A DNA stretch of 64,000 bases from Bigelowiella natans CCMP2755 (lineage: Eukaryota > Cercozoa > Chlorarachniophyceae). A program made the position numbers and the translations under genes. How positions within the stretch are numbered: the stretch's first letter is position 1; each line of letters begins with the position of its first letter. The DNA is taken from the NCBI GenBank assembly GCA_000320545.1, contig ADNK01000550.1:124001-188000 (forward strand), written 5' to 3'. Positions 19,382-29,296 of this stretch are shown in pieces. Under the pieces are notes generated by a model. The model was not told where the DNA came from, did no database searches, and saw only the letters and a list, made by a program, of their open reading frames with translations.

Positions 19382-20593
19382 ATGAACCTTCGAGAAGAAA
19401 GCGCAGCTGTCGCAGAATCCATCACAAAGATTCTCGATTTGGCAATCAATGTCAAAAGTTCTTCATCGGTAGGGCTTCCCGTGCCTTACACCTCGGACAA
19501 CAAAACGAATGCTGCCGTTAGTACAGACGGAGTTTCCGCACTGCAACAAAACTTGATGTCGAATTCAGGGATTTCAGCCGGTACAAAGACCAGTGCGAAA
19601 AGCCTCTTAGACGTAGTGTCGCTCGTCGATTCTCTCGTTGCGACTGATTCAAAAACCAATGCGATGTTCCTCAAAGAAATCGTGCAACAGGTCACCGCAA
19701 AGAGCCAGAGCAGCTCGGCGATTGCTTGGTGGTACAAGCTCATCACGCGTCACATCCTCAATCATCAGAACATCAAGTCGGCATCTGTCAAGCACAAAAT
19801 CGTTAATTTTTTCCACAACAAGCTTCGTGAAATCGATAGCGACTCCGCTGATGATTTTAAACGCACCATGGAACAAGAAATTGAATGGGTTAACAAAACT
19901 AAACTGCTAATTGATCGCGCAAACAGGGGGATTACGACTGGGAACAAGATGGAACTCAAAGAAAACCTTGACAAATGGGACGGAATGTGTCAGGACTCAG
20001 GCACCATCATGTGCGTCCTAGCGATCATGCTTCCCGACATCTTGAAATCCCTCGTCGAAAATTACCAAACAAAAAAGGATGCCAAACAAGTGGAGTTAGT
20101 GGATTCGGATGCTCGAAACAAGATAAATGACATATTGACCGGCATCCAACAATTGAATGCTGCCATCAACAGCGTGCAAAATTTTGAAGACGTCAATTTA
20201 GGAGATGGTCATTACTTTCTTATCAACAATGGAACTGCTGAAAATTTCACGAAGATAGAAGAAAAGTACAATGAGGAGCTTTGTGACAAAGAATTCGATG
20301 GAAGCAATACTGCAGAAGAGAAGAAATTTTTGTGCAAACTTAAATCTTTGAATGATTCAAAAATCCTAAAATTTGCAACGGCAAGCCAGGCTATAAAGAG
20401 AATATTGGAAGTACAAATCAACACTTACAACCAAAGCATTGAAAGTTTAAAAACCATTTACAACGATACCATCAGTCGCATTAATCAGGCTTACTCGGGT
20501 TTAGAAGACACATTAAAAAAGGGCATTCTTAGGATAGCCGACAGCGAGATCATGGAAGAAATTACAAGAGTGCGCGATTCCTTTTTTTCATAA
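19382..20593 (+). CDS. Uncharacterised helical protein
   Basis: 403 residues from the ATG at 19382; an earlier in-frame GTG at 19364 is less likely. Composition indicates long helices and probable coiled coils (residues about 150-215 and 300-403), with no cysteine clusters or catalytic motifs. A structural or scaffold role would fit but is only a guess. The stop lies in a weak 6-bp inverted repeat (20589-20607). Confidence 0.65.
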   Translation: MNLREESAAVAESITKILDLAINVKSSSSVGLPVPYTSDNKTNAAVSTDGVSALQQNLMSNSGISAGTKTSAKSLLDVVSLVDSLVATDSKTNAMFLKEIVQQVTAKSQSSSAIAWWYKLITRHILNHQNIKSASVKHKIVNFFHNKLREIDSDSADDFKRTMEQEIEWVNKTKLLIDRANRGITTGNKMELKENLDKWDGMCQDSGTIMCVLAIMLPDILKSLVENYQTKKDAKQVELVDSDARNKINDILTGIQQLNAAINSVQNFEDVNLGDGHYFLINNGTAENFTKIEEKYNEELCDKEFDGSNTAEEKKFLCKLKSLNDSKILKFATASQAIKRILEVQINTYNQSIESLKTIYNDTISRINQAYSGLEDTLKKGILRIADSEIMEEITRVRDSFFS

Positions 20594-20803
20594 TGACTTG
20601 AATTATGCAATCAGCAAACATTTTAGGCGGTAAAAAAAATTATCGCAAACAGCAAAATCACAGTGAAAAACTTTAAGAGGTAAGAGTCCATCTTGTGAGT
20701 GTGACCAAATTACTGCAACCCCTACACAAACCAAACCACCAAGACACAAGACAAAGAACAAAGGAAATAAAGTAGTAACTACACACCCAATTGCGAACCA
20801 GAA

Positions 20804-21547
20804 ATGCAGAACGATGGTTTCTTTTGCAGTGACAACTACAACCCGTTCACTGATAACCACTTGTTCGAACAACAACAACAGCCCCGACAAAACGTGTTCT
20901 ACTTTGCAGCGGCGCCGCATGCACCCCCGTCAACATCAACACAACAAACACGACATCGTCACAATGGGGGCGTAACTTTCGTGCACCCGGGTGGCATGGG
21001 CCTTGCTCCTGGTCGAGGTCTTTTTTTGAGGCTGTTTGAGGGCATACTACGAGCTCTTCTCGCAGCAACGTGCACTGCGATCATCTTCGCAGCACTGGCA
21101 GCGCTCGTGGTCATGTGGCACAGACCCAAAATGTATCTGTTCCTTGCCCCATGCTCGCTGGGGGGAAGACCGCGGAGGCGATGCATCACTAATGGCAACA
21201 ACCATCACAACAACAACACCACTACGACGACGACCACTACTACTACAACGACTGTGGTCACCACGGGGAACCAGGGGGGAAGTGGTCAATGTGAAAGCAA
21301 GCATTTGACAAATTGCAATGACGCCGATAACGCCGTGACGACGTGCGCCGGAACCAAAACCACACCAGACGGCGCTACGTGTGTCACGCCCCCTGCAGTC
21401 TGCCTGACGGGCGATCAGCGCAAGCTGCAGCAGGAAATATTATGCAATGTGAAAAAGCTACTGTGCAAGGTCAATGGGTTGCCAGAGGCTCTCAATGATG
21501 CGTTTCTCATAGATCCAAATGGTTTAGTACAGTGTAAAATGATGTAA
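20804..21547 (+). CDS. Single-pass membrane protein with Thr run
   Basis: 247 residues from the ATG at 20804. One strong membrane helix (about residues 82-106, LLAATCTAIIFAALAALVVMW) follows a proline- and glutamine-rich head. After it come a basic stop-transfer patch (GGRPRRRC), an Asn/His run, an unbroken run of about twelve threonines, and a cysteine-rich tail. The Thr run is a plausible O-glycosylation site if the tail is lumenal. Unknown family; convergent with the next gene, the stops 3 bp apart. Confidence 0.65.
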   Translation: MQNDGFFCSDNYNPFTDNHLFEQQQQPRQNVFYFAAAPHAPPSTSTQQTRHRHNGGVTFVHPGGMGLAPGRGLFLRLFEGILRALLAATCTAIIFAALAALVVMWHRPKMYLFLAPCSLGGRPRRRCITNGNNHHNNNTTTTTTTTTTTTVVTTGNQGGSGQCESKHLTNCNDADNAVTTCAGTKTTPDGATCVTPPAVCLTGDQRKLQQEILCNVKKLLCKVNGLPEALNDAFLIDPNGLVQCKMM

Positions 21548-21550
21548 CAT

Positions 21551-22825
21551 TCATGCATTCCCTTGTTCCCCCTCTTCCTCGCTTTCATCTGCTTCGTCTG
21601 CTGCGTCATCCTCAATGTAATCCTCGTCCTCATCTTCGTCGTCGTCGACGTCATCGTCGTTTTCATTCGCCGCGTTCAAACTCTCCTGGTTCTCGCGGCT
21701 CGGGACTATGTTAGAGTGCCATATTGTAATGCCCTCTTGTTTCTTTTTCTCCACGTTGCCAAATATCAAACGTGTTATAGGCCACTGACCCAACTCTGAG
21801 CCCACGCTCAAGGAGGTCTTGAAATGCTCCGGGCGCACGCGTATGTTTAATGAACAGTGCAGCGCATCAAAGCTACATGTGTACAAGGTGATTCGACTCA
21901 TTAGCTCGAACGACTGCAAAAACGCGATCCCGATCTTAGTAAGCTTCCAAACATTTTCCATGTCTTTAGTGTCAATGTGTTGTTCCCGTATCTGAGCAAT
22001 TTTGGCCTGAATCTTAGACTCGCGGGCCGCTTTTACCTCTGCGTCCGTGCCGCGGAGATCTATCACGTCCTCCTTGGATTCCCGTCGTATCCTTTCGATG
22101 GCTATGGTTCGGGCCTCCTGGTTTGTGCATGACAAAGACTCCATGTGTCTGGCGTTGTGCTCTAGAAACGAACTCAGGGAGCGCATTGTGCGGGCGTTGT
22201 GTTCGGGGTCAATCGCAGAGAGAAGCATCGAAGTGATGGTGAACTCCATCGATGTCCCCTCGATCCCGTTGCTTTGCATCAGGATGTGAATGCTGTTGAG
22301 GTGTCCGGGATGCGTCTGCAGCAAGGCCTGGATCATCTCCACACTCTCTCTTTGCCGAAAGCGCAGCTGCTCGCGCACCGCGTCTAGAACCTTCTCTTTC
22401 CAGAAGCTGTGGACGGCGACTCCGGATGCTCGCTCGAGCCGCAGCAGAATCGCAGAGTTGATAGGTTCGCGTGTGCTAGGATCGAAGAGACCGTTCTGAG
22501 ACATGTAGAACTGAGCCAAATCGCGCGCAATGTATCGCGTACGTCGCATGTTCTGCGATACCAGATCAAAGGTCTTGTCGCGTTCTGCGGCGGTGAAGTC
22601 TTGCAACGTGATAGGACAGCGGTTGTTCGACGGCGTCTTCCTTTTCCATTTTTTGTAAATTCGCAGTATGCGTTTCTTCATTTGCCGCGTAAACATGCCG
22701 TGTCGTCTACAACGTTTTCGAGCTGATTGCATGCATGTCTTGTCGTCACCCGTGACCGATTCGTGTGTTCGTTTCGGCTGCAGAGGCGCAGTGTCGGCGT
22801 CCTTTGCAGCAACGGAGTTTTCCAT
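21551..22825 (-). CDS. U-box/RING-like domain protein with acidic tail
   Basis: 424 residues from the ATG at 22825. After a basic head, residues about 70-123 read CPITLQDF ... RYIARDLAQFYMSQNGLFDPSTREPIN. This follows the U-box pattern (CPIT..., a hydrophobic core, then DP-TR-PI) with few zinc ligands left, so a ubiquitin-ligase-like fold is possible. The middle is helical (long Arg/Glu-rich region), then a mixed domain, and the last 45 residues are almost pure Asp/Glu. Host ubiquitin manipulation is an inference from the domain alone. Confidence 0.65.
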   Translation of the reverse strand: MENSVAAKDADTAPLQPKRTHESVTGDDKTCMQSARKRCRRHGMFTRQMKKRILRIYKKWKRKTPSNNRCPITLQDFTAAERDKTFDLVSQNMRRTRYIARDLAQFYMSQNGLFDPSTREPINSAILLRLERASGVAVHSFWKEKVLDAVREQLRFRQRESVEMIQALLQTHPGHLNSIHILMQSNGIEGTSMEFTITSMLLSAIDPEHNARTMRSLSSFLEHNARHMESLSCTNQEARTIAIERIRRESKEDVIDLRGTDAEVKAARESKIQAKIAQIREQHIDTKDMENVWKLTKIGIAFLQSFELMSRITLYTCSFDALHCSLNIRVRPEHFKTSLSVGSELGQWPITRLIFGNVEKKKQEGITIWHSNIVPSRENQESLNAANENDDDVDDDEDEDEDYIEDDAADEADESEEEGEQGNA

Positions 22826-22977
22826 TAGAGGCAGGCGTAATTTGCCGAAAAAGGTTCAAAAAACAAAAAATCCGACTGAAAATTGGAACCATATATTTGA
22901 CTAGTACATTTTTTTTTTGTGTGCAATGACACGGTAAAAAAATCATTTTGAGAAAATGCACACACACACACAGATCC

Positions 22978-23679
22978 ATGTCGATGTGTCAATGCCCTGA
23001 CACATGCGGCTTGGAGACTAGCTACAAAATCATGCACACACAAGCATGCACCGACTACACCCTCAAGACCACGTCAACGTTAATAAACGGATTTCCAAAA
23101 TACATCGTGCCTCTGCTCATCTCCGAATGCATTGATATGGCACCGAGGTACACCTTGCGGGTTCACCAGGAAGTCGCGAATGACATCCACAAACTCCTCG
23201 AACCACATTTAGGGAATGGAATGCATGTGCTAGGACTCAAAAGCTTCTGTCAGGCTATTTCCGAATACATCTTTAGCCCGTGCATGTTAGGAAGCATCAG
23301 CTACAACACGGAGGGTAAACGGTACCGACTCGACGGCGATCATGTCATTGTTGACAACTTTCGATGGAAATGCCCTGAGTGCTCGCCATCGTACCCACTG
23401 GTAATTGGATGCGGGGAGAGCAGCAATCAGAGCTCGCGGCAGGTCGCGCAAACAGACAGCAACATCTCTATGATCACCATAAGACACGACGACTGGAGCG
23501 CCAAAGAAATGCTCTTGTACACACACAACCCTCTGACCATGACCCCGCTTCAAGCAGCACAGGAGATGCTGATATTTGACAAAGACAAATTGTACCAAGG
23601 AGAGACCATACTGCCCCAAAACACACTTCAGGTCTGGCTGCACTCCACAGGCGTCTGCGATGAAATCAAAGGTTCGTAG
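22978..23679 (+). CDS. Uncharacterised 233-residue protein
   Basis: The ATG at 22978 lies directly after a cacacacaca leader. Cys-containing head (MSMCQCPDTCG), a helical region, then a WKCPECSP element near residue 130 that could be half of a zinc site. No family recognised. It overlaps the next gene's end by 14 bp, convergently. Confidence 0.6.
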   Translation: MSMCQCPDTCGLETSYKIMHTQACTDYTLKTTSTLINGFPKYIVPLLISECIDMAPRYTLRVHQEVANDIHKLLEPHLGNGMHVLGLKSFCQAISEYIFSPCMLGSISYNTEGKRYRLDGDHVIVDNFRWKCPECSPSYPLVIGCGESSNQSSRQVAQTDSNISMITIRHDDWSAKEMLLYTHNPLTMTPLQAAQEMLIFDKDKLYQGETILPQNTLQVWLHSTGVCDEIKGS

Positions 23680-24601
23680 GAACGTTCGACAACCGACCGT
23701 TCTCACCGCGGATGACCCGGGCGTGCCGATCTAAAGGAAACCCGAGCGTCGACCAGATCGCGCCCACGCTCTTACCAGAACCATACGTTTTCGAGATGGC
23801 TTCGCGTACCATATCAAGCGAAGGAATTAGAACACTCAGTGACTTGCTTGCGTTCAAAAACCGGACGGTCGCGTCTTGTCGTTTGGAGTACACAACCGGC
23901 TGCGAGCTTGCGTCGTATGTCACATTGTACGCGCTCTGAAGGCTTGCGGTGTCACGAGCAAATACGAGTTTGACCTTAGCAGCGTCAGAACCATCAACCA
24001 ACGAGTTTGTACTTAGAACCTTGAGTATGTTTGAGTTGATTGCCTCCACAAGGTCAGTCGCAAGGTAGTCGCCATCCGGAAGCTTAAACATGCAGTCTGT
24101 AAACATCAGAGAATCGTAATCCTGTGCTTGTTTGTTGTCATCCGACACTTTTTGGACCAGGTATTTGAAATATATGACGGAATTCAAAGCCGCTATTCTG
24201 ATGTATGGGTTAGGGATTGACACGTTCTTCACCTTCACTGACGCCACGTTGCGAATGCTGCTTGCTGGTACGTCTATCACGTACTCCCCTTTCGCCTTTG
24301 CGCTGTTCACCGACAATGTTGTAGACTGCTCGATCACCTTCGCGTCGCCTGTCGTGCCTGGAGGAGGGCCTGCGACTCTTGGCGGCATGAAAATTCGGCC
24401 ATTTGCGTCCTGGGTCATTCGCATCATGTCGTTTCCCACGATCTCCGGTGGCAGCTCGCCTAGTCGCTGTTGACGTTGCCAGTCGCGTACCCGGTTGCTT
24501 GCGATAGTCTGTGACTGCCGACCGGAACCTAACGGTCGAATCTTCTGTTTGGTGTCCGCAAAGACGGGTAAATCATCGGTTGCGCTCGTCATTCGAAACA
24601 T
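23666..24601 (-). CDS. Putative virion structural protein with beta domain
   Basis: 311 residues from the ATG at 24601 (another ATG at 24592). After a disordered basic head, residues about 105-300 are beta-rich. The pattern VKVKNVSIPNPYIRI ... FKLPDGDYLATDLVEAINSNI resembles the 'DG-Y-x-L-x-x-x-I-N' strand-helix motif seen in minor capsid or penton-like proteins of several giant viruses. The assignment is by pattern only. The C-terminus (LDRHARVIRGENGRLSNVPTNL) is polar. Confidence 0.6.
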   Translation of the reverse strand: MFRMTSATDDLPVFADTKQKIRPLGSGRQSQTIASNRVRDWQRQQRLGELPPEIVGNDMMRMTQDANGRIFMPPRVAGPPPGTTGDAKVIEQSTTLSVNSAKAKGEYVIDVPASSIRNVASVKVKNVSIPNPYIRIAALNSVIYFKYLVQKVSDDNKQAQDYDSLMFTDCMFKLPDGDYLATDLVEAINSNILKVLSTNSLVDGSDAAKVKLVFARDTASLQSAYNVTYDASSQPVVYSKRQDATVRFLNASKSLSVLIPSLDMVREAISKTYGSGKSVGAIWSTLGFPLDRHARVIRGENGRLSNVPTNL

Positions 24602-24668
24602 GTTTTTGGAGTTTTTGCTGGTATTCGTCTGTCGCAACTACCTTGTAAGGCAACGGCACATTTTTTTA

Positions 24669-26486
24669 TCAATTGTTAATTGTAGCGATCCCACTTGACA
24701 CTATCGCCAGGGTATTAAGTCGCTTCTCGTAAACCGAAGCACCTGTCGACACGTCGTTGATCCTCAGATCGTCGTTGTACAGCATGGTCTCAATGCCTAT
24801 GCTTGTGTCGTCGTTGAAATTCAGATGATAATTCCTGATCGCCCATTGCAACAACGGGAACGTTATGCTCAGTTGTTTTAATTGGTATTCTCCGGTCTTT
24901 TTTACAGAACTGTATTCTATTAGATCTAGATCTGTGTACTTTAGATCTATTTCGGTTGGTGTTTCAAATTTGCTTCGAGAGCATGCAAAAACGTAAGTGC
25001 CGCTGATGAACCCACTGTCCGAACTTTTCAAACACTCACAATTTCGCACAGGCTTTAATGAAATAAAATCTTTGAATTTCAAAGAATTTTCTGATTCGGA
25101 ATTCAACATCTTGTTTCGAATCATTGCTTTAAATTGACCCGAAAAGGTAGAACCTTCTATCTCAATGCATCTGTCAAGCATGTTTGCATAATGCAAAAAC
25201 AAATTCAAAACCAAATTCTCCGCTTCAACCTGAGCTGGAGTGCAACCTACATCCAAGAGACGTTTAAGAAAGGTGTATGTGTCCATGTTCTCAGTGTCAT
25301 AATATGTCATTTTGTCAGTGAGGTTGCTCTTGCAGTCTTTTTGAATCCACCGTAAACGATTGTCCTCGTGAACGTAACTCATGTTTAATGACGGTATTGG
25401 TAAACTGTGAGCTTTCATTTCATGTATCATGCTATCTTTTCTTTTTTTCCTGCTACGGAACTCATTTACTACCTCTTCTCTGCATCCGTTCGGGATGTTT
25501 CCGATTTTGCCGTGTGACAAAGACTTTGATTTGAACATCTCTTGCACATCTTTGCTCAAAAGAATGTCAGCCTGGTCGGAATCCCTTTTCCTAAAAGATG
25601 CTAATTGCTTCTGGTATGGTTTTGTTTGTAACAAGTTTTCATCAACATACTTGATCAGGCCTTCATTTTCAACGTTTTTTTTGACAAATACTCGTCTTCC
25701 AAACTCAGTGTGTCCAAAATGCTGATTCACAAATTTCGATAACGCGCATGCAAAATCCCTGTTCTGATTGATTTCGTGTATCATGCTAGCAAATGAAAAT
25801 TCGAATTCACCACGACAACGAAGAGTTCTTTGTGAAACAGACAAAAGAGCCAGTTCATACAAACTACTGCTGTTGTGAGAATACCTTTTCAATGAGCCAC
25901 GTTTGTAAAACCTCTTTAGGAATTTTTGCAATTTTCTTGGTGCAGATTCATCACAGAAAAACTTGTCTGAAACGAAGTTCAACAGAGAATTTACGATTTT
26001 TTCGTAGTTTTTGCTTTTGCCACGTGTTGTGCTTTGAATGTTGCGCATAACGGAATTCAGTTTTAGCAACCCCTTGTTCTTCTTGTCATTGAAATCAAAA
26101 TTGTTTTCGAACAATATTTCTAGAATCTTGACATCATTTGAGTAATGCAACTCCATTGTGCTTTTAAAAGAATTGTCATTTTGCAAACTGTCAGCAAAAA
26201 CGCGTTCATGCAATTTTCGTAATTTGAGAACGCCAGCAAGGACCTGCTCGACACGTGTAATTATGAGAAGCAAATCCGAGCGCACGTTTTTGTTCATGTT
26301 TTGACAAAAAAGAACTGATTTCATATCTTTATCTTTGATCTGCGCAGGTATAGGTATTCTGCATGCAATGGCCATTTTGAACAAATGCAGATGAAAAAAC
26401 AAGTTGACTATGATTTGATTCTGAAATACCAACTTGGTCAATGGGAATGGCCATTCACCAATGGCCTGACACATTTCATGATTCAT
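24669..26486 (-). CDS. Uncharacterised 605-residue protein
   Basis: The ATG at 26486 overlaps the stop of the upstream minus-strand gene; the ATG at 26474 is an alternative. Predominantly helical, Lys- and Asn-rich, with no recognised motif and no membrane helix. It is the first of five genes (to 30448) that are clearly more AT-rich than their neighbours. Confidence 0.7.
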   Translation of the reverse strand: MNHEMCQAIGEWPFPLTKLVFQNQIIVNLFFHLHLFKMAIACRIPIPAQIKDKDMKSVLFCQNMNKNVRSDLLLIITRVEQVLAGVLKLRKLHERVFADSLQNDNSFKSTMELHYSNDVKILEILFENNFDFNDKKNKGLLKLNSVMRNIQSTTRGKSKNYEKIVNSLLNFVSDKFFCDESAPRKLQKFLKRFYKRGSLKRYSHNSSSLYELALLSVSQRTLRCRGEFEFSFASMIHEINQNRDFACALSKFVNQHFGHTEFGRRVFVKKNVENEGLIKYVDENLLQTKPYQKQLASFRKRDSDQADILLSKDVQEMFKSKSLSHGKIGNIPNGCREEVVNEFRSRKKRKDSMIHEMKAHSLPIPSLNMSYVHEDNRLRWIQKDCKSNLTDKMTYYDTENMDTYTFLKRLLDVGCTPAQVEAENLVLNLFLHYANMLDRCIEIEGSTFSGQFKAMIRNKMLNSESENSLKFKDFISLKPVRNCECLKSSDSGFISGTYVFACSRSKFETPTEIDLKYTDLDLIEYSSVKKTGEYQLKQLSITFPLLQWAIRNYHLNFNDDTSIGIETMLYNDDLRINDVSTGASVYEKRLNTLAIVSSGIATINN

Positions 26487-27363
26487 TCTTGTTACTTTCA
26501 GTTGTTTCGGTTTCAAGAATTGTTTCTGCTTTCTTAATTGCTACTTTTTCTTTTGTTTCTGTTTTGAGACTGGGTGCAGATGTCTCTCTCTGCTTTTCAA
26601 TCTTTTTGACAGGTGCAACCTCTTTAGTGATGCCACTTTGTTGATTAGCTGCTTTAATTGTGGATGTTGACTCTGAGTATTCATTTTTCTTTGATGCATT
26701 ATTGAACAAATCGTGCATGTGTTTCATTGTTTTCTGAATCAATGCATCATCAATTTTTTCGAGAGTTGACACTTTTGTGAACACGTATATCATGTGTTTC
26801 AAAGCTTTTAACACTTGCACAATGACCTTCCGGTTGCTTTCTCCTCTTTTTTCAATCTTTGCAACACTAGAAGTAAGTTCTTCCAATGTGTTTTGGGTGT
26901 TTTTCAAAGATTTACTGTCATTGTCACTCTGAGACTTTTCCAATGCAGCGTTTAGAATTTGCATTTGTTCGACGATCTCACCAATGGTTTTGACGTTCAT
27001 CTCTTGCGTTGCATGCAAAGCCAAAACTTTTTCTTCAATCTGAAGAGTTTTTTCGCTGTTCTCATTCTTGGTGTTTTTTGCATTTTTTTCGGCGGGAGAG
27101 GTTTCTGCTTGTTCTGTTTTGATTTTTGTAGATGTTTGAGAAGTGACTACAGTTTTTGTCTTCTCTTGTGGCAAGGTGTTCGGATCTTTCTTTGTTTTGA
27201 CCTTTTCTAATTTGGCTCTTTCTTTCTTTTGTCGAATGATTTCGGTGCGTTTTTTCCATTTGGAGCACATTTGCTTTATGCTTAATTTTTTGTGAATGCG
27301 GGGTTTCATGACCGGCTTTGTATTTGAAGTGGAATTTTGTTTCTGCAATGTGTCGTTGCTCAT
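26476..27363 (-). CDS. Lysine-rich coiled-coil protein
   Basis: 295 residues from the ATG at 27363. A very basic head (KPRIHKKLSIKQMCSKWKKR) is followed by Lys/Thr/Glu low complexity, a helical coiled-coil core at about 115-235, and a charged tail. Its stop overlaps the start of the downstream gene, suggesting co-transcription. Unknown function. Confidence 0.62.
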   Translation of the reverse strand: MSNDTLQKQNSTSNTKPVMKPRIHKKLSIKQMCSKWKKRTEIIRQKKERAKLEKVKTKKDPNTLPQEKTKTVVTSQTSTKIKTEQAETSPAEKNAKNTKNENSEKTLQIEEKVLALHATQEMNVKTIGEIVEQMQILNAALEKSQSDNDSKSLKNTQNTLEELTSSVAKIEKRGESNRKVIVQVLKALKHMIYVFTKVSTLEKIDDALIQKTMKHMHDLFNNASKKNEYSESTSTIKAANQQSGITKEVAPVKKIEKQRETSAPSLKTETKEKVAIKKAETILETETTESNKNES

Positions 27364-27459
27364 TGTCACGGTATCAATGTGTAATTTTTTTGTGAAATCG
27401 TGTTGTAGCAAAGTCGTGCTTCAGTGCAACAAAGCAAAAGGAGGTTGTACTTGAAAAAA

Positions 27460-28173
27460 ATGTTGAAGCAAAATGCACATAAGAAATTCAAAAGCGATGA
27501 CAAAGAACGCGTAGTTAGTTTCAAAAAGGGCAGAAAGGTTGTTGAACTGTTTTCTGACCGTGCCCCGGTGAACATGTGCCGTAGAACCAATGCTGTCTTT
27601 CCAAAACAAAATGCCAAAACAACCAAAACCAACCACGAAGAACTTGATGTTGATGCAAAAAAGATTTCAAATGCCCTGAAATTGTGCACGGATCTCATGA
27701 CGGGACGGAAATTTGTAGGCATTAAAAGAAAACGAAAACCAAAAGGACTGTTAAAGAAAAGGTCTGATTCTGCATTTGACAAACGAAACCCCAAACACAA
27801 ACAAAATCTCTGGCTTCACAAATTGCACACGAATCTGCTGAAATCTCTTATAAAGAAACGCGAAGACACCATCATGAACCTTCTTTTGCAATCTGCAAAA
27901 GAAATCACACAAATGCAGAACTCCAAAAAAAATCCAAATTTGGTTCTTGCTGATCACAACAAAAAATACCTCAAGATATTCATGCAAGGTAGGGGAAGGC
28001 AGCTCATGCCCTTAACTCGACGAAAATCCATGCTAGCTGCCAACGTGATATGGGATCTTGATGACAGGAAGGTGAAACACAAAAAAGACATGAACATGAA
28101 AGACATGTCACTCGCGGAAAATACAATTAGACACATGATCAAAGCAAAAACGACTTCAAAAGAGGCGAAATAA
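27460..28173 (+). CDS. Basic protein of unknown function
   Basis: 237 residues from the ATG at 27460; upstream frame codons begin with GTG. Rich in Lys/Arg throughout (KRKRKPKGLLKKR, RGRGRQLMPLTRRKS) with helical stretches. Nucleic-acid binding or virion core packaging is plausible but unproven. Part of the AT-rich gene block. Confidence 0.62.
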   Translation: MLKQNAHKKFKSDDKERVVSFKKGRKVVELFSDRAPVNMCRRTNAVFPKQNAKTTKTNHEELDVDAKKISNALKLCTDLMTGRKFVGIKRKRKPKGLLKKRSDSAFDKRNPKHKQNLWLHKLHTNLLKSLIKKREDTIMNLLLQSAKEITQMQNSKKNPNLVLADHNKKYLKIFMQGRGRQLMPLTRRKSMLAANVIWDLDDRKVKHKKDMNMKDMSLAENTIRHMIKAKTTSKEAK

Positions 28174-28240
28174 AAAATGTAATTGTACAAACAATGAGTT
28201 TTGTTTTTGGCACACGAAAAAACATTCAAAAACAAAACCA

Positions 28241-29248
28241 ATGTTGAGCACAATTGGCACTGGAATCTTTCGTGGATTGGGTGCAGTTGGTAGTGCAGTC
28301 ACTGGTGGACTGTTTGGCCGCCGCCGAACCGAAAACAAAGAAGAAGATGCAAAAAAAAATGAAAAAAAGGACATTTTTTCTTTGTTGCAAGAAAATCAGA
28401 TGTTCAAGGATGACACTTTTGCCGTCTTGAACAAGTTCATGACTGACAAATTCAGTGAACAGGTGCTAAAGCAAGTTAATTTTTTGGCATTGTGCGAGCT
28501 CTCGTCTTTTGATCGAGGTGTTCGTCACGTGTGCATTCTTGCAAAGAACATAACATTTACCAAAGATTGCGACAACATGTACACATTGTCAATTTCAAAA
28601 AATGCATCAAATAAGGAGAAATATGACCTCAAAATGTCTACTAGAAATGATCCTCAAGAAACATTGTTGTTCGAAGATGTAGTAAAACTGTACCAAAACA
28701 ATACCGATTACGAAATGCAAATAAAATCTGCGATAAAGAGAGATTACAATTATCTCGAAAAGTATTACAATAACTTAGAAACAAAAACAACAGAAACAAA
28801 TGATGAAAAATGGTTTGCATGGTTGCAACGATCTGTTGGGACTATTACTGATTTAGATGAACAAAACTTACCAGAAAAAATTAAATTGTTGGATGAAAGG
28901 CTAATGTTGCCAGGAAATGACAACGCTTTGCTGGCACTGGGTTTAGCCAGGCGTTATCTCCAATTAAAGCAATTGAAAATCTCAACATCTCCCAACATTC
29001 AATCTGTTTTGGAAACTTTGAGTAGTAGTGAGCTCACAAGTGCAACAAAATTCAAAATGATTGAATTAGATCAAGTCGCATTCTCCCAGTTTTACCTGGA
29101 ACTCGTTAATCTTTTGCATGATCACGTGAACAAACAAATATTAAAAACATTGAATTCTAAAAAAGAATCCGATGAATCGGAGTACGAAGAAATTTACAAA
29201 AGAGCCATTGAAAATCATGTCAAAATTTTTTTCGATGAAACTAAATGA
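28241..29248 (+). CDS. Uncharacterised 335-residue protein with Gly-rich hydrophobic head
   Basis: The ATG at 28241. The N-terminus (MLSTIGTGIFRGLGAVGSAVTGGLFGRRR) is a glycine-rich hydrophobic stretch like a membrane-active or membrane-anchoring peptide. The rest is acidic and helical. It is followed after 48 bp by another AT-rich gene on the same strand. No family recognised. Confidence 0.65.
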   Translation: MLSTIGTGIFRGLGAVGSAVTGGLFGRRRTENKEEDAKKNEKKDIFSLLQENQMFKDDTFAVLNKFMTDKFSEQVLKQVNFLALCELSSFDRGVRHVCILAKNITFTKDCDNMYTLSISKNASNKEKYDLKMSTRNDPQETLLFEDVVKLYQNNTDYEMQIKSAIKRDYNYLEKYYNNLETKTTETNDEKWFAWLQRSVGTITDLDEQNLPEKIKLLDERLMLPGNDNALLALGLARRYLQLKQLKISTSPNIQSVLETLSSSELTSATKFKMIELDQVAFSQFYLELVNLLHDHVNKQILKTLNSKKESDESEYEEIYKRAIENHVKIFFDETK

Positions 29249-29296
29249 TTGAAGAGAATTTCAAACCAAAGAAACACAGCATTAGCAAACATCTTC

